Shown here piece after piece: positions 57,866-64,000 of a stretch of DNA of 64,000 nucleotides. A program made the position numbers and the translations under genes. Source of the DNA: an uncultured Eubacterium sp. (GTDB taxonomy: Bacteria > Bacillota > Clostridia > Oscillospirales > Acutalibacteraceae); contig CAKSWS010000003.1 of the NCBI GenBank assembly GCA_934512155.1, positions 1-64,000 on the forward strand, in the 5' to 3' direction. Below the pieces are notes generated by a model. That model made no database searches and had not been told where the DNA came from. It saw nothing but the letters and a program-made list of their open reading frames with translations. Each line of letters starts with the position of its first letter. Within the stretch, counting starts at the first letter, position 1.

Positions 57866-58593
57866 TTATCATACCCATCGGCATAAGAGCCGTAAACCTT
57901 TAACATTTCATCTGTAAATTTACCGTTTTCTTTTTTTATTGAAAGCAGCGGTTCTACCCTTAAAAACGGTTTTGCATTTTTTTTGCCTTCAATTAAAAAC
58001 AAAAAAGGTTCTTCCCCCTGCTTGTCAACAACAAAACGCAATCGCTTTGGTTCAAGACTGTATTTACGCATTGTGCAAACAGTATCCACAAGCCTTTCAG
58101 GGCGATGACAAAGGCAAAATCTGCCTCCGTATTTTAAAAGATATGCTGCAGCAGAAACAGCGTCTTCAATATTACAACAAACCTCATGACGTGCTATTCT
58201 GGCACTTTCATTTAACGATTCAATACCGGTATTCAACGGTTTATACGGTGGATTCATTGTTACAAGAGTAAAAGTTTCAGCCGTAAAATGCTTGCTTATT
58301 TCACGCAAATCACAAATATAAGGAATAAGACGATTTTCAAAACCGTTATACTTAATACTTTCCTGCACCTGATTTATTGCATTTTCCTGAATGTCAAGGC
58401 AATGAACCGTTTGAGGTTTATCTTTTCTTAACCACAAAAGCGGAATAATTCCACACCCGGTACCCATATCAACGGCAATATCTTTTCCTTTGGGATTTGC
58501 AAAATCAGCAAGCAAAAGAGCATCTGTGCCAAAAGTATGATATTCACTTGTTGCAATATGCACATTGTCTGCAAGTCTTTCAAAATTATACAT
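57862..58593 (-). CDS. tRNA1(Val) adenine-37 N6-methyltransferase-like protein
   Basis: A 243-residue Rossmann methyltransferase of the YabB/TrmN6 type. SAM motif DMGTGCGIIPLL (about 42-53) and the N-methyltransferase motif NPPY (about 114-117) are clear. In Firmicutes this gene commonly sits directly before rsmI, as here. Likely methylates an adenine in tRNA. Confidence 0.9.
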   Translation of the reverse strand: MYNFERLADNVHIATSEYHTFGTDALLLADFANPKGKDIAVDMGTGCGIIPLLWLRKDKPQTVHCLDIQENAINQVQESIKYNGFENRLIPYICDLREISKHFTAETFTLVTMNPPYKPLNTGIESLNESARIARHEVCCNIEDAVSAAAYLLKYGGRFCLCHRPERLVDTVCTMRKYSLEPKRLRFVVDKQGEEPFLFLIEGKKNAKPFLRVEPLLSIKKENGKFTDEMLKVYGSYADGYDK

Positions 58594-58596
58594 AAA

Positions 58597-60414
58597 CTAT
58601 TCATCATCGGAGGATAACTTAAGAATTGCCATAAACGCCTCCTGCGGAACTTCAACAGAACCGAACTGACGCATACGCTTTTTACCCTCTTTTTGCTTTT
58701 CAAGTAATTTTTTCTTTCGTGTAACGTCGCCGCCATAGCACTTTGCAAGCACATCCTTGCGCAACGCTTTAACCGTTTCACGGGCAATAACCTTGCCGCC
58801 TATTGCCACCTGAATAGGAATTTCAAACAAATGGCGTGGTATATGCTCTTTAAGCTTTTCAGCAATTTTTCTCGCTCTGCCGTACGCTTTATCGGCATGA
58901 ATAATAAACGAAAGAGCATCAATAACATCACCGTTTAACAAAACATCAACTTTAACAAGTTTGCTTTGCCTGTATTCTGAAATTTCATAATCAAATGAAG
59001 CGTAGCCCCTTGTGCGTGATTTAAGTGCATCAAAGAAATCATAAATAATTTCATTAAGCGGTAATTCATAATTAATATCAACTCTGTCGGGAGTAATATA
59101 ATTCATTGTTTTAAAAATTCCACGCCTGTCCTGACACATATCCATAATCGCACCCACAAATTCGGACGGAGCATAAATATGAGCATCACAAAACGGCTCT
59201 TCACAATAATCTATATACGCCGGATCTGGATAATTGGTTGGATTATCAATTTCAACCATTGTGCCGTCTGTTAAATGAATTTTATAAATTACACTTGGCA
59301 CCGTTGTTACCAAATCAAGATTATACTCACGTTCCAAGCGCTCTTGAATAATTTCAAGATGAAGCAAGCCCAAAAAGCCACATCTGAATCCGAATCCCAA
59401 TGCACCGGATGTTTCCGGCTCGTAAGACAATGAAGCGTCATTTAACTGTAATTTTTCAAGTGCATCCCTTAACGCTTCATAATCCGCACCGTCAGCAGGG
59501 TAAACGCCGCAGAACACCATAGGGTTAACCTTGCGGTAACCCGGCAAAGCTTCCTGTGCAGGATTTGCAGCAATAGTAACAGTATCACCCACATGTGCAT
59601 CATGAACCGTTTTAATTGAAGCAGTAATGTAACCTACCTCACCGGAAGTAAGCTCCTTTGCTTTTTCCATTGAAGTAGCACGCATATATCCAACTTCAAC
59701 AACAGTAAATTCAGCACCTGTTGCCATCATTCGCATAGTATCGCCGGCTTTAATTTTACCTTCCATTACACGAACATAAACTATTACACCTCTGTAAGAA
59801 TCATAAACGGAGTCAAAAATAAGCGCCTTTAACGGCTTATCATCACAATCCTCAGGAGGTCTTATTTCATTCACTATATATTCAAGCACATCGCCCACGT
59901 TTTCGCCTGTTTTGGCAGAAACACGAGGCGCATCCATACAGGGAATACCTACAACCTCTTCAACTTCTTCGGCAACTCTGTCTGGGTCTGCCGCAGGCAA
60001 ATCAATTTTATTTATAACCGGTAAAATATCTAAATCATGGTCAAGTGCAAGGTAAGTGTTTGCAAGAGTTTGCGCTTCAACACCCTGAGATGCGTCAACA
60101 ATAAGTATTGCGCCCTCACAAGCCGCCAATGAACGGGAAACCTCGTAATTAAAGTCTACATGCCCCGGTGTATCAATAAGATTAAAAACATAATCTTCGC
60201 CGTTCTTCGCCGTGTAATCAAGTTTAACGGCATGAGCCTTAATTGTAATACCACGCTCACGTTCCAAATCCATATCATCAAGAATTTGCTCTTGCATATC
60301 ACGCTTTTCAACAGAGCTTGTTAATTCCAAAAGCCTGTCTGCCAAAGTAGATTTACCATGGTCAATATGTGCAATTATTGAAAAATTTCTTATATGGTCT
60401 TTATTTACTGACAA
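58597..60414 (-). CDS. lepA: Elongation factor 4 (LepA), TTG start
   Basis: A 605-residue ribosome-binding GTPase, a back-translocase. It has [15 protein letters not shown] (about 14-28), [14 protein letters not shown] and the LepA-specific C-terminal end with [20 protein letters not shown]. The frame begins with TTG immediately after the stop of the nucleotidyltransferase gene, with GAGG seven bases upstream; no in-frame ATG lies nearby. Confidence 0.97.
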   Translation of the reverse strand: MSVNKDHIRNFSIIAHIDHGKSTLADRLLELTSSVEKRDMQEQILDDMDLERERGITIKAHAVKLDYTAKNGEDYVFNLIDTPGHVDFNYEVSRSLAACEGAILIVDASQGVEAQTLANTYLALDHDLDILPVINKIDLPAADPDRVAEEVEEVVGIPCMDAPRVSAKTGENVGDVLEYIVNEIRPPEDCDDKPLKALIFDSVYDSYRGVIVYVRVMEGKIKAGDTMRMMATGAEFTVVEVGYMRATSMEKAKELTSGEVGYITASIKTVHDAHVGDTVTIAANPAQEALPGYRKVNPMVFCGVYPADGADYEALRDALEKLQLNDASLSYEPETSGALGFGFRCGFLGLLHLEIIQERLEREYNLDLVTTVPSVIYKIHLTDGTMVEIDNPTNYPDPAYIDYCEEPFCDAHIYAPSEFVGAIMDMCQDRRGIFKTMNYITPDRVDINYELPLNEIIYDFFDALKSRTRGYASFDYEISEYRQSKLVKVDVLLNGDVIDALSFIIHADKAYGRARKIAEKLKEHIPRHLFEIPIQVAIGGKVIARETVKALRKDVLAKCYGGDVTRKKKLLEKQKEGKKRMRQFGSVEVPQEAFMAILKLSSDDE

Positions 60415-61542
60415 TTATTTTTCCTCAATTTCATTTATATTTTTTAATTCGGCAACTGTTTCTTTTTTATTTATCAGTGCTTTAAACAATCTGTAAATAT
60501 AGTAAGCCGGTAAAAGCCATGGCTTTTTCTGAAGCACTATATAATCTGCCTTCATTTTCTTGGCACTTGGGAAAATTCTTTTCCAAATGTATTTTCTTTT
60601 TGCAGACTTAAAATTTTCTGAAGTTGAAAGCTTTTTTAAATCTTTTTCTAATTTGATTTTTCCGCTTCCGTATATGCCGAAATTTATATATGTTTCAAGT
60701 AAAGCAATATCATCGTTATCAAGGGGCCTTTCATCAAACAATTTTAAAGCAAGTTCCCTTGATTTTTTTTCATAATCCAAAATGCCAAACTCAGTTAATT
60801 TTGAATCTATATAATCTCGGTTTAAAACATTACCCTCTTTTTTCAAAATCAAATAAATATCTGCCAAAAAGCGAATACCGCAGCCTGCCGTTGAATAATG
60901 CTTATACATATGACAAACCGAATAAATATAATTATCTTCAGAACTCATGTGATACATATATTTGTCTTCACCGTCTACTGACGCATTGGCCCAAACATAA
61001 TTAAAATTAGGGCAAAAGTCTTTTTCGTTAAAAAACAAATCTCTGTGAAATTCAAATGTACAATACGGCGGCTTTACAAAATCATCGCTGTTTTCACCCG
61101 TAGCAACTGTTTTAAACCCTCTTTTTTTCATTATTTCAAAAAGAGTCTCACGCTTTTTAGGGTCATACATAATATCATTATCACTCATTTGGCGCATTGA
61201 TTCTTTAGGATAATAATTTTTAAGAATTAAACCTTTAAGGGGCATATGCTTTATTTTATTTTGAGAAAGCAGGGCATAAATTTCTTTTCTTTCATTATTA
61301 ACGGCAACCATTTTAGCCGTTTCCATCATTTTAATTTTATGCCATTGTGCCTTTTGCTCTGCCGTTATTTCAGGGTTATTTTCTATAAGAGGATAAATCA
61401 TATTGTAAATTTGGTGTTTTTTTGCCAAATCAAACAAATTATCATAATTGATTTTATCCGCATATTCATCGCAAGGCTTTTCGTTTAAGGCACAGGCAAG
61501 CAAATGAACCAAATAATTTACTTCATTATTAACGGAATTCAT
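60415..61542 (-). CDS. Nucleotidyltransferase family protein (NTP_transf_5-like)
   Basis: A 375-residue protein of the uncharacterised nucleotidyltransferase group often found in peptide natural product loci. It has the pattern MPLKGLILKNYYP followed by MSDNDIMYD (about 98-128); the D-x-D here resembles the metal-binding core. A helical region with HMYKHY follows near residue 213. It lies just downstream of a PqqD-like gene and directly before lepA. It may add a nucleotide or phosphate group to a peptide or sugar; no precursor peptide is seen. Confidence 0.78.
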   Translation of the reverse strand: MNSVNNEVNYLVHLLACALNEKPCDEYADKINYDNLFDLAKKHQIYNMIYPLIENNPEITAEQKAQWHKIKMMETAKMVAVNNERKEIYALLSQNKIKHMPLKGLILKNYYPKESMRQMSDNDIMYDPKKRETLFEIMKKRGFKTVATGENSDDFVKPPYCTFEFHRDLFFNEKDFCPNFNYVWANASVDGEDKYMYHMSSEDNYIYSVCHMYKHYSTAGCGIRFLADIYLILKKEGNVLNRDYIDSKLTEFGILDYEKKSRELALKLFDERPLDNDDIALLETYINFGIYGSGKIKLEKDLKKLSTSENFKSAKRKYIWKRIFPSAKKMKADYIVLQKKPWLLPAYYIYRLFKALINKKETVAELKNINEIEEK

Positions 61543-61557
61543 ATATTCACCTTAAAA

Positions 61558-61824
61558 TTATTTATCTAAAATTCCAAGTTCATCCATTTGTTGAATAAAC
61601 TCTGCAGCATCTGCCTTTAAAACATCCTTGGGAGCATCAAACTTTTCAGCAAGAGCATCAACCACAGAATCAAGGGTTTGCTCTGTTTTAAGAAGTTCAA
61701 AAATATAACCCGCTGTTTTATTATTGTTTATTATGCCGTTAAATTTTGCAGTTAATTTCCCTGTTGCAATGGCAAAATCATTTCCGTCTATATTTCCTGT
61801 TACAATTTCATTTTTAAGTTTCAT
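61558..61824 (-). CDS. PqqD-like peptide-chaperone protein
   Basis: An 88-residue protein of the PqqD type: GNDFAIATGKLTAKFNGIINNNKTAGYIFELL, with a winged-helix-like C-terminal half that ends in FIQQMDELGIL. PqqD folds bind leader peptides in RiPP pathways (RRE). It precedes the nucleotidyltransferase gene by 15 bases, a pairing known from lasso-peptide and related clusters. Neither a precursor nor a radical SAM partner is adjacent, though a radical SAM gene lies in the same run. Confidence 0.82.
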   Translation of the reverse strand: MKLKNEIVTGNIDGNDFAIATGKLTAKFNGIINNNKTAGYIFELLKTEQTLDSVVDALAEKFDAPKDVLKADAAEFIQQMDELGILDK

Positions 61825-61877
61825 AAAATTATATAACCTTTCCTGTTACAAATAACTGATTTTTTTGTAAAACACTT

Positions 61878-61934
61878 TCATTTTTCTATTAAAGCCACGC
61901 ACTCCACATGGCTCGGTTGTTCAACGAAAAACAT
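61878..61934 (-). pseudogene. 3' remnant of an RlmD/RumA-type methyltransferase gene at the element junction
   Basis: On the minus strand an 18-codon frame reads MFFVEQPSHVECVALIEK and stops. HVECVALIEK matches the C-terminal tail of rRNA uracil-C5 methyltransferases (HVE-x-V motif), whose gene is a known integration site for large mobile elements. The first eight residues (MFFVEQPS) would be supplied by the element, and a TAG stop lies just upstream. The catalytic part would be on the far side of the insertion, outside this window. This is inferred from the motif; the exact core is not defined. Confidence 0.6.
61890..61915. other. Probable attachment site of the integrated element
   Basis: The codons for HVECVAL (complement of about 61890-61910) are the part of the rlmD-type gene where serine-recombinase elements of Firmicutes insert. 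Sequence to the left is chromosomal (pqqD-lepA chain). To the right no chromosomal homology is recognisable until the cargo gene. Core length is unknown. Confidence 0.45.
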
Positions 61935-62077
61935 ACTCAACCCCTATTGTACAAGGGAATGGTGGAACACCTATTTTGTCCTAAAAATCGATATGTTGAG
62001 CCAATTAAACCCATGAATTGCCCTATTGCTCGTATAGACGAATATCATAAAAGCCTCCATTCTATTTATTTAATTAT

Positions 62078-64000
62078 TTAGTTTTTACCGCAAACCTTAT
62101 TCCAAGCAATTTTATGTTCAAAATTAATTTCCGTATTATCAGAAAGATTTTTTACATATCTTTCCACAAAAATATCAGTGCTATCAAGAGGTCTTAGATA
62201 ATACTTAAGAGTAGGAAAAACGCCATTTACAATAATCTGACATCCATGCTCCTCCCTAACCTTGCAAATTATTTCATCAATAGCGACTCTTTCATCCTCA
62301 CTTGGAGCAACAGTACTTAAAAGATAGTATCTCTGAACTGGTTTCTCACTGATTTTCTTATATGCGTCCTCAATCATAATTGCATTAATTGGGATATCAA
62401 ATTTAACCTCAACCACCTCATAGATTGAATTATCGGCATCATTTCTAACAACGATATCTCCAGTTTCTCCACTACTTCTGTCGCAACTATTATGAGAAGC
62501 TAACTTATCTAATGACTTACCATCAAATCTTTTTAACTCTTCTGTAATGCACTGATATACACTGTAAAGAGCTACAACGGGAAGAATCGCAGCACCTCTA
62601 CTTTTATACTGGAAATAGAAATGCTTATGTAATGAATCCATTATTTCATTGATTGTCAATGATGTTTCTTTTTCAATTGGATTTACAAGTATTACAGTTT
62701 TATCTTTCTTGCACTTAATGCTGTATGCCATAATTGCTACTACATATTTTTCAGGATTTGCACCATTCTCCTCAACATCATGTAAAATGTTTAAAAAAGA
62801 TGACTTTACATCCTTATTTTGTATCTTTCCTGGAAAATCTAAGTCATATGGAATATTCTGCTCAAGGCTTCTTGTCAACCATCCAGATTCTTTCATTGCA
62901 CCTAAAAATCTCTTTTGTTTCATAAATGGTGTAACATACTTAGTGTCAAAACTTCGTCCACTATATCCGTTCTCCATATTAGCCTGATGTCTTCTGACAT
63001 CTTGCTCTGGGTGCAAACACTTATATACGAGACTTGTTAGTAATACAGTAAATACCCCCTTGAATGTTTCTTCTTTATCAACAACGGTTTTAACCATTTT
63101 TATCTGCTGAGCAGTAAGCCCTGTATCTTCTAATCTTGAAATCTGCTCTGCTTCACTGTATTTATCCTCTAAGAATTTGTTTTCTCTATCCATAACTTCT
63201 CCTTCTGTAAATAGTTGATTAACTACTTCTGTGGCTACAGCTTTTACCATATTTACACATATAGAATTTCCTATTCGTGCATAAAGTTGTGCTGATCCAC
63301 CGACTTTCTTGTAATTTTCAGGAAATCCCATAAATCTAAAACATTCATCCATAGTAAGTTTTCGTACAATATCGCCATCTTTTATAAAATATCTACCGCT
63401 TGATTCCTGTGAAGCTAATGTTGGATGAACTCCTTCAGCATCATAGATTCTATTAGGCTGTTTATGTACTCGTGATAAATGCTCTGTTCCAGGTCTTACA
63501 CCCACGGTACGTATTTTTTTGTTTCTATACCCGCAAAACATCAGTCCAGATTTTGGCTGTTTCTTAACCAACGACTCATTTAAAATAGTATAACTACCAG
63601 GAGGTAATATCTCAAAATCTCCTGTCTTATCTAAGAATGGTTTCATTGATTCAACTGTATTTGTTTGTAGTTTCGTAAAGTCAAATGCAATACCATCTCG
63701 ACTTCCAACAATTACAATTCTTTCTCTGTTTTGAGGAACTCCAAAATCACGTGCGTTTAATACTTTGTATACTACAGTATAACCTAACTCTGATAAGGCA
63801 GATAACATTACTGTAAGTGTCCTTCCAGAATCATGTTTTTCTAAATTAAACACGTTTTCCAAAACAAAAGCTTTAGGTTCCTTTGCCTCAAGAATTCTAC
63901 AAATATCAAAAAACAAAGTGCCTCTAGTTTCATCATAAAACCCCTTCTGCTTTCCACAAATCGAAAAAGCCTGACAAGGAAATCCCGCACACAAAATGTC
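62078..64000 (-). CDS. Cytosine-5 DNA methyltransferase fused to a restriction endonuclease (5' end outside)
   Basis: The visible 640 residues start inside the methyltransferase, so the N-terminus with motif I is off the window. The part seen has motif IV AGFPCQAFS with the catalytic cysteine, ENV (motif VI), QNRERIVIVGSR (VIII) and the C-terminal GNSICVNMVKAVA (X). After QLFTEGEV a second domain of about 370 residues follows. It resembles the SacI-type endonuclease group (YSGRSFDTKYVTPFM) and contains a probable PD-(D/E)xK core (GDIVV...EVVEVKF). So both modification and cutting would be one polypeptide. An internal ATG at 63193 with a strong Shine-Dalgarno site falls at the junction. Target sequence unknown. 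Confidence 0.85.
   Translation of the reverse strand, partial: DILCAGFPCQAFSICGKQKGFYDETRGTLFFDICRILEAKEPKAFVLENVFNLEKHDSGRTLTVMLSALSELGYTVVYKVLNARDFGVPQNRERIVIVGSRDGIAFDFTKLQTNTVESMKPFLDKTGDFEILPPGSYTILNESLVKKQPKSGLMFCGYRNKKIRTVGVRPGTEHLSRVHKQPNRIYDAEGVHPTLASQESSGRYFIKDGDIVRKLTMDECFRFMGFPENYKKVGGSAQLYARIGNSICVNMVKAVATEVVNQLFTEGEVMDRENKFLEDKYSEAEQISRLEDTGLTAQQIKMVKTVVDKEETFKGVFTVLLTSLVYKCLHPEQDVRRHQANMENGYSGRSFDTKYVTPFMKQKRFLGAMKESGWLTRSLEQNIPYDLDFPGKIQNKDVKSSFLNILHDVEENGANPEKYVVAIMAYSIKCKKDKTVILVNPIEKETSLTINEIMDSLHKHFYFQYKSRGAAILPVVALYSVYQCITEELKRFDGKSLDKLASHNSCDRSSGETGDIVVRNDADNSIYEVVEVKFDIPINAIMIEDAYKKISEKPVQRYYLLSTVAPSEDERVAIDEIICKVREEHGCQIIVNGVFPTLKYYLRPLDSTDIFVERYVKNLSDNTEINFEHKIAWNKVCGKN
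63191..63208 (-). promoter_or_regulatory. Internal ribosome binding site and start inside the R-M fusion
   Basis: On the minus strand ACAGAAGGAGAAGTTATG: AAGGAG six bases before an in-frame ATG (63193), exactly where the methyltransferase ends. Translation from here would give a separate endonuclease of 371 residues. Confidence 0.6.

Larger units (their letters stand above)
61911..64000 (-). mobile_element. End of an integrated mobile element (partial)
   Basis: From the rlmD-type remnant to the window edge. Contains a non-coding end of about 160 bases (61911-62077, no gene seen) and a restriction-modification gene. No recombinase, conjugation or phage gene is within view, so the type (ICE, mobilisable island or prophage) is open. 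The extent beyond 64000 is unknown. Confidence 0.5.

Overview
This is a stretch of AT-rich bacterial chromosome. It most likely comes from an anaerobic, Gram-positive, spore-forming Clostridia of the Ruminococcaceae/Oscillospirales type. That placement is inferred from protein resemblance: a CotJC-type manganese catalase, SLH-domain surface protein, DUF3793 protein, ferredoxin:thioredoxin-reductase-like redox pair, archaeal-type prolyl-tRNA synthetase and ECF vitamin uptake. No rRNA, tRNA or CRISPR array was seen. Most genes lie on the minus strand in long operons.

Layout. 1-8,350: surface SLH protein, GtrA/glycosyltransferase pair, FTR-like protein with thioredoxin, CotJC, a tiny hydrophobic ORF, DUF3793 protein, and a two-gene ABC exporter with a clear promoter and two palindromic operators. 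8,360-13,210: intracellular GH3 beta-glucosidase with swapped domain order, gamma-carbonic-anhydrase-like protein, lipoprotein, and a HAD phosphatase-DUF523 fusion. 13,260-19,600: complete F1Fo ATP synthase operon in the order atpB-E-F-(H+A fused)-G-D-C. The delta and alpha subunits are one continuous ORF. 19,700-22,310: proS and galE. 22,319-29,522: recD2, an MreB-family gene, a corrinoid adenosyltransferase and an ECF transporter (T, double A, S), probably for cobalamin or a precursor. 29,545-41,903: the translation/transcription core rpoB-rpoC-rpsL-rpsG-fusA-tuf.

42,070-51,128: oligopeptide-binding lipoprotein, nagB with a small membrane protein, metG-tatD-AGCS symporter, an XRE regulator and a D,D-carboxypeptidase. 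51,248-51,925: a metallophosphoesterase interrupted by one in-frame TAG. 51,961-61,824 (minus): a long gene chain pqqD-like, nucleotidyltransferase, lepA, tRNA methyltransferase, rsmI, radical SAM, mscL, alpha/beta hydrolase, IolB-like isomerase, iron alcohol dehydrogenase and EamA exporter.

61,878-64,000: the end of an integrated mobile element. A short reading frame resembling the 3' tail of an RlmD/RumA-type rRNA methyltransferase gene (ending HVECVALIEK) marks the probable attachment site. The only cargo gene in view is a cytosine-5 DNA methyltransferase fused in frame to a probable restriction endonuclease. An internal Shine-Dalgarno/ATG sits exactly at the junction.

The strongest candidates for something undescribed are the delta-alpha ATP synthase fusion, which poses a stoichiometry puzzle, and the one-ORF restriction-modification gene with its own internal start. 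Smaller points of interest are the twin operators without a nearby regulator, the 34-residue hydrophobic ORF, the PqqD/nucleotidyltransferase pair and the orphan IolB cassette.
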